Shown here: positions 48,999 through 57,575 of the stretch, in pieces | Numbering within the stretch: position 1 is the first letter of the stretch | Layout: the number at the start of each line of letters is the position of its first letter | NCBI GenBank assembly: GCA_031376285.1 | Contig: JANMDN010000041.1 | Coordinates: forward strand, 62,001 to 126,000 | Origin: JANMDN01 sp031376285 | GTDB lineage: Bacteria; Actinomycetota; Thermoleophilia; Miltoncostaeales; Miltoncostaeaceae | Length of the DNA: 64,000 nt | Direction of reading: 5' to 3' | Made by a program: the position numbers and the translations under genes | The notes under the pieces: generated by a model | Told to the model about the DNA's origin: nothing | The model's database searches: none | The model's input: the letters and a program-made list of their open reading frames with translations, nothing else

Positions 48999-51900
48999 GT
49001 GGCACAACCAAGTGATCCCCTCGCCGCGTTTCACCCGCTCGTCGCTGAATGGTTTCGCCGCGCGTTCGAGGCGCCGACTCCGCCGCAGACCCTCGGCTGG
49101 CCGCCGATCGCAGCCGGTGAACACACGCTCATCGTCGCCCCGACCGGCTCCGGCAAGACGCTTGCGGCCTTCCTTTGGGGCCTCAGCAGCCTCCTTACCG
49201 CCCGCCTCAGCGGCCAGCCAACTGGCCGGATCCTCTACATCTCGCCGCTCAAGGCGCTGAACTACGACGTCGAGCGCAACCTCCGTGGACCGCTCGCGGG
49301 GCTCCAGGACGCGGCGCGGCGCCAGGGGTTCGAGCTTCCAGAGATCACCGTGGGTGTACGCACCGGCGACACCCCGCAGCGCGAGCGCCAGCAGATGATT
49401 CGGCGCCCTCCCGACATCCTGATCACGACACCGGAGAGCCTCTACCTGCTCCTCACCTCGCGCGCGGTCGAGACGCTCCGCGACGTTCGGCAGGTGATCG
49501 TGGACGAGATCCACGCGGTCGCGGCCACCAAGCGCGGCGCGCACCTGTCCCTCTCGCTCGAACGACTGGCGCGGGCGGCGACCGGGCCCGTGCAGCGCAT
49601 CGGCCTGTCGGCGACACAACGACCCCTCGATGAGGTCGCCCGCTTCCTTGGAGGCCGAGAGCAGTCCAGCCCTCGGCCCGTGTCGATCGTCGACGCAGGC
49701 CGCGTCAAGGAGCTGGATCTCCAGGTGATCGTCCCGGTCGACGACCTCCGCGAGCTCGCAAACCCGGGTGCACCGTCGCCCGAGGACGAGATCCTGATGG
49801 CCGGCTCCGAGTCGCGTCGGCGCTCCATCTGGCCCGCTGTCTATCCGGCGCTTCTGGAGCTCGTACGGGCTCACAAATCAACGCTCGTCTTTGTCAACAA
49901 CCGTCGCCTCGCCGAACGGCTCGCCCTCCGGCTGAACGAGCTCGCCGACGCCGACATCGCGCGCGCCCACCACGGGAGCCTCGCCCGCGAGCAGCGGACG
50001 ATCATCGAGGAACAGCTGAAGGCCGGGGACCTTCCGTGCCTCGTCGCGACAAGCAGCCTCGAACTCGGTATCGACATGGGCGCGATTGACCTCGTCATTC
50101 AGGTCGAAAGCCCCCGCAGCGTCGCGCGCGGGATTCAGCGCATCGGTCGCGCCGGACACAACGTCGGCGAAGCCAGCCGGGGGAGAATCTTTCCGAAGTA
50201 CCGCGGCGACCTTCTCGAATGCGCAGCGGTGGTTCAACGCATGCGCACGGGCGACATCGAATCCATGCGCGTGCCGCGCCTCCCACTCGACGTGCTCGCC
50301 CAGCAAATCGTCGCGATGTGCGGCGACGACTCCGAGGACAACGCGTGGAGCATCGACGACCTTTTCGAGACCTGTCGCGGGGCGGAGCCGTTTGCCGGGC
50401 TTTCCCGCGAGCAGCTCGAAGGCGTGCTCGACATGCTCTCGGGCCGCTACCCGAGCGACGAGTTCGCCGAACTTCGCCCGCGACTCGTGTGGGATCGAAT
50501 CGCAGGGACGGTTCGTGGGCGCTCCGGTGCCCTGCGCCTTGCGGTGACAAACGGCGGCACGATCCCAGACCGAGGCCTCTTTCCCGTCGTGATGGTCGGC
50601 GACGGCGCTCGCGTCGGCGAGCTCGACGAGGAAATGGTCTACGAGGCCCGCTCAGGGCAGACCTTCCTGCTCGGGGCGTCCGCGTGGCGAATCGAAGAGA
50701 TCACCCGCGACCGAGTGATCGTTTCGCCCGCGCCGGGCGCTCCGGCGGCGATCCCGTTCTGGAAGGGCGACGGGGCCGGTCGCCCGGTGGAGCTCGGCCG
50801 GGCCGTTGGGAAGCTCGCGCGCGAGGTCGCCGCGATGACGCCCGCCCGGGCCCAGAAGCGTCTCCGAGAGGAATCCTCCTTCGATGAGCGGGCGGCGACA
50901 AACCTCATCGCGTACCTGGCCGATCAAGCTGAGGCGACCGGCGCCGTTCCGAGCGACACGACCGTCGTTATCGAGCGTTTTCGAGACGAGATCGGCGACT
51001 GGCGGATGTGCGTGCTCACGCCGTTTGGCGCCCCGGTGCACGCGCCGTGGGCGATGGCGATCCAGGGGCGCCACCGGGAGCGAACCGGCTCGGAAATCCA
51101 CGTCATCTGGTCTGACGACGGCATCGCAATCCACCTTCCTGAGGCCGACGAGTTGCCAGGAGCCGAGCTTGCGCTGATCGAGGCCGATGATCTCGAGGAT
51201 CTGGTCGTCGCGGAGCTCGGGTCGACGGCGCTCTTTGGCGCGCGCTTTCGCGAGAACGCGGCACGCGCGCTCCTGATTCCGCGTCGACGCCCCGGCCAAC
51301 GGACCCCGCTTTGGCAGCAGCGGTTGAAGGCCTCGTCGCTCCTGCAGGTCGCCCGTCGGTACGGCACGTTTCCCATCATCCTGGAGACCTACCGGGAGTG
51401 CCTGAACGACTGGTTCGACCTTCCGGCGACGCGCGACATTCTGCGCCGGATCGAGTCGCGCGAGCTGGCCGTCGTGGAAGTCGAGACACCGGCCGCGTCG
51501 CCGTTTGCCGGGTCGCTCCTGTTCGAGTACGTCGCGGCCTACATGTATGACGACGACACCCCTGTGGCCGAACGGCGGGCGGCCGCACTCTCGCTCGATC
51601 GCGACCTGCTTCGCGAACTGCTCGGCCAGGAGGAGCTGCGCGAGCTAATCGACCCGGGCGCCCTCGCCGCGCTCGAGGAGGCGCTCCAGCTCTTTGCGCC
51701 CGACCGCCGTGCCAGGGACGCCGACAGCCTCCACGACGTCCTTCGTCGAATCGGTGATCTGACCGCCGATGAGGCTGCTGCGCGCTGCGAGTCACCCAGC
51801 TCGGCCGGCGAGTGGCTCGACGCGCTGGATGGGGCCCGTCGCGCCTGCCGGGTTCGCCTCGCCGGCGAGGAGCGTTGGATCGCCGCCGAGGATGCCGGGC

Positions 51901-53444
51901 GCTACCGCGACGGGCTCGGTGTCATGCCCCCGTCCGGCCTTCCCGCCGCGTTCTTGGAACCGACCGAGGAGCCCCTCCTCGGCCTTGTCAGACGATACGC
52001 GCGAACGCACGGGCCGTTCACCACGAATGATCTTGCGCTGCGGTTTGGACTCCCGATCGACGCGGCGCGAGTCGCTCTCGACGCCCTGGAGGGCAGGGCA
52101 TCGCTCGTGGTCGGGGAGCTTCGTCCGGGTGGAAGCGGACGGGAATGGTGCGACCCCGAGGTGCTTCGACGACTTCGTCGCGCGAGCCTTGCCGTGCTTC
52201 GCAAGGAGGTCGAGGCAGTCGACGGCGTGGCGCTCGCGCGTTTCCTCCCCGCCTGGCACGGAATCGGCCGGCCCCGACCGGGGAGTGGCCCTGACCGCCT
52301 GCGCGAGACGATCGGGCTCCTCCAGGGTCTCGCCCTGCCCTTTGCGCAGTGGGAGGGCGAGACCCTCCCACTGCGGGTCGCCTCCTACAGCCCGGCCTGG
52401 CTCGATCGCCTCCTCGCCTCGGGCGACGTGGTGTGGGTCGGTGCGGGGTCGATGGGCCGCGACGGTGGTCGAGTGGCGCTCTACCTCCGTGAGGAGGCGA
52501 CGCTCTTTGGCCCTCCGGCCTGCGACGCGGCGCCTGAGGGTGAGGCCTGCGCGGCGCTGCGTGCGGCGCTCGTGGGTGGCGCCAGCTTTTGGGACGACCT
52601 GAGCGCCCTGCTCGACACGACGCCGGAGGAGACCTTCACGTCCCTCTGGCAGCTCGTTTGGGCCGGCGAGGTCACAAACGACCTCTGGCTGCCGCTGCGC
52701 GCACCCCGCCAAGCTCCCCGCCTTCGTCCATCTGTACGCCCGCGCTTTGGCCGCCGCGGGGCCTCGACGACACGGATCCCACCGGCGGTCGCCGGACGCT
52801 GGTCGCTTGTCCAGCACCGCTTCAGCGCCGCGCCCGACGACAGCGAGCGGCGCCGGGCGCTCGCCGAGCTGATGCTCGAGCGGCACGGGATTCTGACGCG
52901 CTCGGCGGCGCTCGCCGATGGGATCCCGGGTGGCTTTTCGCGCATCTACAGGGACTTGACGGACCTGGAAACGCTCGGCAGGTGCCGGCGGGGGTACTTC
53001 GTCGAGGGGCTCGGTGGAGCGCAGTTCGCGCTGCCCGGGGCGGTCGAGCGGCTGCGGGATCTTCGGGAAGCAAACGCGGAGCCGGAGGCCCTCGTGCTCG
53101 GCGCCGCCGATCCCGCCCAGCCATTTGGCGCGACGATCCCCTGGCCCACCGGCGCGGGGGCGCGACGGACACCCTCACGAACCTACGGCGCAACGGTCGT
53201 TCTGGTCGACGGCGGGCCGATCGTCTACATCGAGCGCGGTGGCCGGTCGCTTCTGACGTTCGATACCGGACCGATCCTCGGGACGTCGCTGAAGGCGCTC
53301 AGCGCGTGGGTACGCGAGGAACCCAGGCGCCGCCTGCGGATCGAGCGCATCGACGGTCAGGCTGCGTTCGATTCGAGCATCGTCGGAGCGCTCAGCGAGG
53401 CCGGCTTCCGCTTGGGAGCGAAGGGCTACGAGCTCGCACGCTGA
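48999..53444 (+). CDS. lhr: Lhr-type large DEAD/H-box helicase, 1481 aa
   Basis: ATP-dependent 3'-5' DNA or RNA-DNA helicase linked to DNA repair. Motifs in order: LIVAPTGSGKTLAAFLWG (I), YISPLKALNYDVERNL (Ia), LITTPESLYLLL, VIVDEIHAVAATKRGAHL (II, DEIH), IGLSATQRPLDEVA (III), TLVFVNNRRLAERLA (IV), TSSLELGIDMGAIDLVIQVE (V) and QRIGRAGHNVGE (VI). The long C-terminal half holds the winged-helix and Lhr-specific domains. The length matches mycobacterial Lhr (about 1500). GTG 48999 begins at the family N-terminus and lies 95 bp from the divergent chain-length gene. Stands alone. Confidence 0.94.
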   Translation: MAQPSDPLAAFHPLVAEWFRRAFEAPTPPQTLGWPPIAAGEHTLIVAPTGSGKTLAAFLWGLSSLLTARLSGQPTGRILYISPLKALNYDVERNLRGPLAGLQDAARRQGFELPEITVGVRTGDTPQRERQQMIRRPPDILITTPESLYLLLTSRAVETLRDVRQVIVDEIHAVAATKRGAHLSLSLERLARAATGPVQRIGLSATQRPLDEVARFLGGREQSSPRPVSIVDAGRVKELDLQVIVPVDDLRELANPGAPSPEDEILMAGSESRRRSIWPAVYPALLELVRAHKSTLVFVNNRRLAERLALRLNELADADIARAHHGSLAREQRTIIEEQLKAGDLPCLVATSSLELGIDMGAIDLVIQVESPRSVARGIQRIGRAGHNVGEASRGRIFPKYRGDLLECAAVVQRMRTGDIESMRVPRLPLDVLAQQIVAMCGDDSEDNAWSIDDLFETCRGAEPFAGLSREQLEGVLDMLSGRYPSDEFAELRPRLVWDRIAGTVRGRSGALRLAVTNGGTIPDRGLFPVVMVGDGARVGELDEEMVYEARSGQTFLLGASAWRIEEITRDRVIVSPAPGAPAAIPFWKGDGAGRPVELGRAVGKLAREVAAMTPARAQKRLREESSFDERAATNLIAYLADQAEATGAVPSDTTVVIERFRDEIGDWRMCVLTPFGAPVHAPWAMAIQGRHRERTGSEIHVIWSDDGIAIHLPEADELPGAELALIEADDLEDLVVAELGSTALFGARFRENAARALLIPRRRPGQRTPLWQQRLKASSLLQVARRYGTFPIILETYRECLNDWFDLPATRDILRRIESRELAVVEVETPAASPFAGSLLFEYVAAYMYDDDTPVAERRAAALSLDRDLLRELLGQEELRELIDPGALAALEEALQLFAPDRRARDADSLHDVLRRIGDLTADEAAARCESPSSAGEWLDALDGARRACRVRLAGEERWIAAEDAGRYRDGLGVMPPSGLPAAFLEPTEEPLLGLVRRYARTHGPFTTNDLALRFGLPIDAARVALDALEGRASLVVGELRPGGSGREWCDPEVLRRLRRASLAVLRKEVEAVDGVALARFLPAWHGIGRPRPGSGPDRLRETIGLLQGLALPFAQWEGETLPLRVASYSPAWLDRLLASGDVVWVGAGSMGRDGGRVALYLREEATLFGPPACDAAPEGEACAALRAALVGGASFWDDLSALLDTTPEETFTSLWQLVWAGEVTNDLWLPLRAPRQAPRLRPSVRPRFGRRGASTTRIPPAVAGRWSLVQHRFSAAPDDSERRRALAELMLERHGILTRSAALADGIPGGFSRIYRDLTDLETLGRCRRGYFVEGLGGAQFALPGAVERLRDLREANAEPEALVLGAADPAQPFGATIPWPTGAGARRTPSRTYGATVVLVDGGPIVYIERGGRSLLTFDTGPILGTSLKALSAWVREEPRRRLRIERIDGQAAFDSSIVGALSEAGFRLGAKGYELAR

Positions 53445-53534
53445 CGTTCTCACGATGTGAGAATCTGGTGCCAGGCTGTGAAGGCTTCGCGAACCCCGAC
53501 CGGTTACTGACGCAGGCCCCGGTGGGTTGACAGA

Positions 53535-54128
53535 ATGTCGGCTATGAACGACCAGCCGCAGGTAACCACGCGCGATCCTGACCAGCGCAGGCGACACCGC
53601 CCCGTCTGGGTGAACCGCATGCTCGTCGGTGCGGTCGTAGGGGTCCTCCTGATCATCGCCGTGCTCATCGGAATGGCCGTCATCCCACGCTGGTGGGCCC
53701 AACGCATCGCGGATCAGGTCAATGGAAGCCTTATTTCCGGGACGGGGATCGGTCTCTTTTACGGCACTGTCTTCACGTTGCTGCCCCTCATCGCCCTTCG
53801 ATTCATGCTGCGCCGCCGCAAGCACTGGAAGTTCCGCGTGTCGATGCTGGCTCTCGCTGTATTGCTCGCCCTGCCCAATCTCTTCACGCTCGGAATCGTG
53901 ATCGGCAACGGCAGCGCGGCCAAGGCTGGGAGTATCACCCTCCATAGCCAGGCGCCGAACTTCCAGGCCGCAACCCTCGCCGGTGCCATAGCGGCTGGGC
54001 TCATCTTCCTGCTCGCGAACTACCTCCTGTTCGCTCGGCACCGCGCGAAGGGTCGGGAGGCAGACCTGCGCGGCCAGCTCAAGGAGCGCGACGAACGACA
54101 GAAGGAAACGCCTCCGAGTAGCGCGTGA
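53535..54128 (+). CDS. Hypothetical multi-pass membrane protein, 197 aa
   Basis: Family not recognised. Four hydrophobic segments: MLVGAVVGVLLIIAVLIGMA, GIGLFYGTVFTLLPLIALRF, MLALAVLLALPNLFTLGIVI and ATLAGAIAAGLIFLLANYLL. The N-terminus is charged (RDPDQRRRHRPVW) and the last 35 residues are a highly charged helix (HRAKGREADLRGQLKERDER) that may form a coiled coil. ATG 53544 is a slightly shorter start. The stop overlaps the GTG of a HAD phosphatase, so the two are co-translated. Confidence 0.72.
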   Translation: MSAMNDQPQVTTRDPDQRRRHRPVWVNRMLVGAVVGVLLIIAVLIGMAVIPRWWAQRIADQVNGSLISGTGIGLFYGTVFTLLPLIALRFMLRRRKHWKFRVSMLALAVLLALPNLFTLGIVIGNGSAAKAGSITLHSQAPNFQAATLAGAIAAGLIFLLANYLLFARHRAKGREADLRGQLKERDERQKETPPSSA

Positions 54129-54817
54129 GTCCCGTTCGCGAAGGCGCCCTCTGGCTGTTCGATATCGATGGCACGATCGTCGGTCGCCGCCCGGGGCCCG
54201 ACGCGCACGGCGACGCGATGGTCGATGCGGTCAGCTTCGTCCTCGGCCGGGAGATTCCGCGAGCCGACGTCAGCCAGATCGCGTCCCCGGGGATGACCGA
54301 CTGGAATATCCTGGTGCTGGCCGTCGAACAGGCCACCGGTCGGATTCCGAGCGAGCACACCGTGCGCGACGGGCTGGACTTCGCGGCTCGGCGCTACCCG
54401 GCGCTCTTGGCCGCAGTCGTTCCGCCCAGGCCGCTCGACGGAGCGCTCGAGGCGCGGTCCGCCCTTCTCGAGGCCGGCGCGCGGGTTGCGCTCGTGACGG
54501 GGAACGTCGAGCAGATCGCGGTGACCAAGCTCGGCGCCGCAGGTCTTGCGAGCTATCACGAACCCAGCCAGGGCGGCTTCGGGGACCAGGCCCGAGAACG
54601 CCCGGAACTCGTACGGATCGCCACCGCGCGTGCCCGCAACGCCGGCTGGAGCGGGACCGACGTGGTGGTCGTGGGCGATACTCCACGCGACATCGACTGC
54701 GCCCACGCGAACGGCGCGCGGGCGATTGCCGTCACGACAGGGCCCTACGATCGATCCGCGCTCAGCGCCGCGGACCAAATCGTCGACTCGCTCACCGAAC
54801 TCCGAGAGCTCCGCTGA
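54125..54817 (+). CDS. HAD-superfamily phosphatase (phosphoglycolate-phosphatase-like), 230 aa
   Basis: HAD motif I is LWLFDIDGTIVGRRPG with the nucleophile and acid aspartates, motif II VALVTGN, and motif IV VVVVGDTPRDIDCAHANGA. A helical cap lies between residues 25 and 105, as in subfamily IA enzymes. Substrate unknown; phosphoglycolate and similar small phosphates are common. GTG 54125 overlaps the stop of the membrane-protein gene. Three bases after its stop begins the dispersed repeat. Confidence 0.86.
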   Translation: MSPVREGALWLFDIDGTIVGRRPGPDAHGDAMVDAVSFVLGREIPRADVSQIASPGMTDWNILVLAVEQATGRIPSEHTVRDGLDFAARRYPALLAAVVPPRPLDGALEARSALLEAGARVALVTGNVEQIAVTKLGAAGLASYHEPSQGGFGDQARERPELVRIATARARNAGWSGTDVVVVGDTPRDIDCAHANGARAIAVTTGPYDRSALSAADQIVDSLTELRELR

Positions 54818-54819
54818 TC

Positions 54820-54989
54820 CTAGATGCTTGATTCCGAATTGCTGATCAAGGTCCGCCAGCTGCGACACGTCGCCACTCAGCGTCCTTGGTCGCCCCCATA
54901 TTCCCGATATGCGGGCTGACACTGCGTTCTTGACTGTCTCGGTCTCGCTCACCGGACCTTTAGACCACAATTCGGAATCAACCATCTAG
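54820..54989. repeat. MITE-like element with 22-bp terminal inverted repeats
   Basis: The ends CTAGATGCTTGATTCCGAATTG (54820-54841) and its reverse complement at 54968-54989 agree at 21 of 22 positions. Each end begins with CTAG, so a TA target duplication is possible. Inside, AAGGTCCG and CGGACCTT form a further 8-bp inverted pair. There is no coding frame. Ninety-five bases of the element are found, at about 77 percent identity by eye, near 17049-17143. It lies between the HAD gene and a zinc-ribbon gene. Confidence 0.75.
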
Positions 54990-55053
54990 TGGTGCCCGAT
55001 GCAGTCGCGATCGGCCAAGAAAGAGGCGACAATGACATGGTGAGGACACGCCG

Positions 55054-55308
55054 TTGACGCCGAAACCTGCGCAGCGAATCGAGGTCATCTGCCCGACCTG
55101 CGGGTTGATCGCGGAGCTGTACCGATCGAAGAAGGCCGCCCGCCCGCGGTTCTGCGAGTGCCCAGTCGAACAGTCAGTCCAAGCGGCGACCCGCCCGAGG
55201 CTCTGCATCCATTGTTCGAGGCGCCTCAATCGCTACAACACCGGTTCGGCGTGCGGACCCTGCAATCATGCGCGCAATCGCGGAATCCTGAGCCCGGGTA
55301 GCCGCTAA
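55054..55308 (+). CDS. Small zinc-ribbon-like protein, 84 aa
   Basis: Family not recognised. Four cysteine pairs or near-pairs (CPTC near residue 13, CEC near 34, CIHC near 51, CGPC near 68) suggest two zinc ribbons, CPTC with CEC and CIHC with CGPC. The rest is basic, so nucleic-acid binding is possible. The start is TTG 55054, with GGTGAGG eight bases upstream. It stands alone next to the MITE-like element, so it could be accessory. Confidence 0.55.
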   Translation: MTPKPAQRIEVICPTCGLIAELYRSKKAARPRFCECPVEQSVQAATRPRLCIHCSRRLNRYNTGSACGPCNHARNRGILSPGSR

Positions 55309-55349
55309 ACCGCTGATTCTCACCCTCACATTGAGGCTTAGAATGGAGT

Positions 55350-55751
55350 TCAGTCCAGCGTCTCGAACCGATTGATCCGCTCGATCTGGCGCCGGTCACG
55401 CTTCGTCGGTCGCGAACCGAGGTTCGCGCCAGGAGTTTGGGCCATTCGAAGCTGCGCAGATCGAAGCTCACGGGCCGCGCGGCTCGCCTCGTCTTCCACG
55501 TAGAGGCGGGAAGCGACGGTCGCCGAGCCACGGCGATCGGCCAGCGCGCGCACGGTGAGCGTCCATTGGAGCTGTCCGACCGTCAACTCGACGACATCAC
55601 CAACAGCGACGTCCTTCGACGGCTTCGCGCGGACACCATTGATATGAGCCCGCCCGCCCTGCACCGCGTCCGATGCCTGCGAGCGCGTCTTGAAAAAGCG
55701 AGCCGCCCAGAGCCACTTGTCGATTCGAACACGACTGAGTTCTACCGGCAT
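55350..55751 (-). CDS. S4-domain RNA-binding protein of the Hsp15 type, 133 aa
   Basis: The S4 fold begins at once (RVRIDKWLWAARFFKTRSQA, GGRAHINGVRAKPSKDVAVG, DVVELTVG) and is followed by a basic tail (TKRDRRQIERINRFETLD), the layout of Hsp15/HslR. In Escherichia coli Hsp15 rescues stalled 50S subunits with attached nascent chains. The length and order fit. It is divergent from the Nei-like gene, with 44 bp between the two starts. Confidence 0.9.
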   Translation of the reverse strand: MPVELSRVRIDKWLWAARFFKTRSQASDAVQGGRAHINGVRAKPSKDVAVGDVVELTVGQLQWTLTVRALADRRGSATVASRLYVEDEASRAARELRSAQLRMAQTPGANLGSRPTKRDRRQIERINRFETLD

Positions 55752-55795
55752 GCGCTCATCATCGCATCGGGGGTCGGGCTTGCGAAGATAGGGGG

Positions 55796-56599
55796 ATGCC
55801 CGAGGGACAGGTGAGCCACCGAAATGCGCTCCGCTTCAGTGCGGCACTCTCCGGACGCACGGTGCTCGCCCTTGAGGTCGCCCCACGCCTTGCGCCCCAA
55901 CGACTCGACGAGCGGCTCGTCGGCGACACCATCGTTCGTGCCGAGGCGCGAGGCAAGCACCACCTGCTCCACTTCGGGAGCGGACGGGTTCTTCACTCGC
56001 ACCTGATGATGAACGGCAGGTGGCGACTCGCGCCGGTCGGCCGCCCCGTCGCCCGAGGGGGGCTCTGGCTGGCGATCACGACCGACCAGTGGGTTGCCGC
56101 GCAATACAACGGACCGATCGTTCGCCTGCTCGAAGCGCATGAACGGGTCGGGGTGATCGACGCGCTCGGCCCGGACCTCCTGGGCGCGGACGTCGATCCC
56201 GCGGCGGCAACCGAGCGTGCGCTGATGCGGTGCGAGGCGACCATCGAGGTTGGAGACGCCCTCATGGACCAGCGCCTCGTTAGCGGAATCGGCAACGTCT
56301 ACAAGAGCGAGACCTGCTTTCTGGCCGGTGTCGACCCGTGGCGACCGGTCGGGACGCTCACTGCGCAGGAGGCGCGCTCCCTCGGTGAGATCGGGTCGAG
56401 GCTCCTTGCCGACGGCGTCCGCCAGGGCGGACGAATCCAGACCTACCGTGCCCCTGGCAGTCGGCCATTCAGCCGTGAGGATCGCTGGGTATACGGCCGT
56501 CGCGCGAAGCCGTGTCGCCGCTGCGCAACACCGATCCGCGCGCGCGGGCAGGGCGACTCGAACCGCACGACCTACTGGTGCCCGACCTGCCAGAGCTAG
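55796..56599 (+). CDS. Fpg/Nei-family DNA glycosylase (Nei2-like), 267 aa
   Basis: Removes oxidised bases and cuts the backbone. The catalytic proline and glutamate are P2 and E3 (MPEGQ), the conserved lysine is K54 in EARGKHHLLHFGSG, followed by VLHSHLMMNGRWRLAP. The helix-two-turns-helix is in ALMDQRLVSGIGNVYKSE, and the C-terminal zinc finger has CRRCATPI and YWCPTCQ. The MPEG start and sequence resemble actinobacterial Nei2 more than Fpg. The end overlaps the start of a small metallopeptidase gene by 22 bp. Confidence 0.92.
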   Translation: MPEGQVSHRNALRFSAALSGRTVLALEVAPRLAPQRLDERLVGDTIVRAEARGKHHLLHFGSGRVLHSHLMMNGRWRLAPVGRPVARGGLWLAITTDQWVAAQYNGPIVRLLEAHERVGVIDALGPDLLGADVDPAAATERALMRCEATIEVGDALMDQRLVSGIGNVYKSETCFLAGVDPWRPVGTLTAQEARSLGEIGSRLLADGVRQGGRIQTYRAPGSRPFSREDRWVYGRRAKPCRRCATPIRARGQGDSNRTTYWCPTCQS

Positions 56600-57102
56600 C
56601 GCGCTTCTGTCGCGGCACCGCGGCGGAGCACGTCGCGGCGCTCGTCCACGAGGGCGAGCTTCGCGTCGTCACGACCCCTCGAAGCGACCGCGCCCGGGCA
56701 TCGCGGCGCGCAAAGGTCGTCGCCCTTCCGGAGGTTCGCTCACTCCGCTCCTACCTCGTGTGTCTTCACGAGATCGGCCACGTGCTCGGACCGAACCCGC
56801 CGAAGCGCTTGGATCAGGAGGTCGCCGCGTGGCACTGGGCCCTTGTTCACAGCCGCTGGGAGCCGACTCCCGCCTGTTGGGCGATGATCGGCCGGGCGCT
56901 TGGCAGCTACGTCGCCCGCGCCGTGCAGCGACGAAACATGGCGGTGCCCTCCGAAGATCACCCGATCTGGCCACTCGTTCCCGTGGACCGGCGGGAGGTC
57001 ATCGAGATCGAGGACACCTCGCCCGACCCCCGGCGAGCGGCGTGGCTCGTGTGGTGCCTCGTGCGAGAACGCGTCCGCGATCCCAGCTGGTCGCGCGGAT
57101 AG
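56578..57102 (+). CDS. Small HExxH metallopeptidase-like protein (ImmA/IrrE-like), about 174 aa
   Basis: The segment YLVCLHEIGHVLGPNPPKRL has a zinc-binding HExxH (H64, E65, H68), and a glutamate in RLDQEVAAWHWALVHS (E81) is placed as the third ligand, the pattern of ImmA/IrrE-type peptidases. The rest is not recognised; a tryptophan-rich C-terminal half follows. Such proteins often cleave a repressor, but no helix-turn-helix partner is adjacent. GTG 56578 overlaps the glycosylase gene by 22 bp; GTG 56512 would give a longer N-terminus with 88 bp overlap. Position after a DNA-repair gene suggests a damage link, as inference only. Confidence 0.7.
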   Translation: MPDLPELARFCRGTAAEHVAALVHEGELRVVTTPRSDRARASRRAKVVALPEVRSLRSYLVCLHEIGHVLGPNPPKRLDQEVAAWHWALVHSRWEPTPACWAMIGRALGSYVARAVQRRNMAVPSEDHPIWPLVPVDRREVIEIEDTSPDPRRAAWLVWCLVRERVRDPSWSRG

Positions 57103-57167
57103 CTGTGGACTTGTCGGCGGTCTGCCGATACTCCTAGAGATACCCACCGCAGCTCGGAGGACCGCTT

Positions 57168-57575
57168 ATGACGCGCCGCTCGGCCATCGCCGGCACGCTG
57201 GTACTACTTGCCGTCGCCCCCATCGCCGTCGGGGCGCGAGTCCCCCTGCCGCCTGGGCTTGCCGGCCGGTACGTGGCAACGATCGAGAGCCCCACCAGCC
57301 TGTCCGGAACGTGGACCTTGACGATCCGTAAGAACGGTAACTACTCGGTCGTCCACACGGGAGCCAGCGCGATCAATGTCGCGGGTCAGCTGCAAACCCA
57401 AGGACGGCATCTGGCGTTTCTGAACGAACACGCACCCGGCCGGGGTGGCTGCGGACCGAAGGTCGGAACCTATCGCTGGTCACTCAGGGGCAAGGCACTT
57501 CGCTTTGCCCGCGTGTCGGACCACTGTGGCGGTCGGCCGGTGGTGCTTGTCTCAGCGCCCTTCCTGCGGCGCTGA
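57168..57575 (+). CDS. Secreted hypothetical protein, 135 aa
   Basis: Family not recognised. A clear signal peptide (MTRRSAIAGTLVLLAVAPIA) is followed by a small beta-rich domain: GRYVATIESPTSLSGTWTLT, IRKNGNYSVVHTG and YRWSLRGKALRFARVSDHCG. Two cysteines (GGCGPK and DHCGGR) could form a disulfide. The strand pattern resembles small lipocalin-like or META-like ligand binders, but this is weak. GGAGG lies seven bases before ATG 57168. The last 24 bp overlap the yihY gene tail-to-tail. Confidence 0.72.
   Translation: MTRRSAIAGTLVLLAVAPIAVGARVPLPPGLAGRYVATIESPTSLSGTWTLTIRKNGNYSVVHTGASAINVAGQLQTQGRHLAFLNEHAPGRGGCGPKVGTYRWSLRGKALRFARVSDHCGGRPVVLVSAPFLRR

Noticed and set aside
47728..49260. 510-codon plus-strand frame opposite the Wzc-like gene
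   Set aside because: Runs from antisense of one gene into another frame of lhr; shadow in both.
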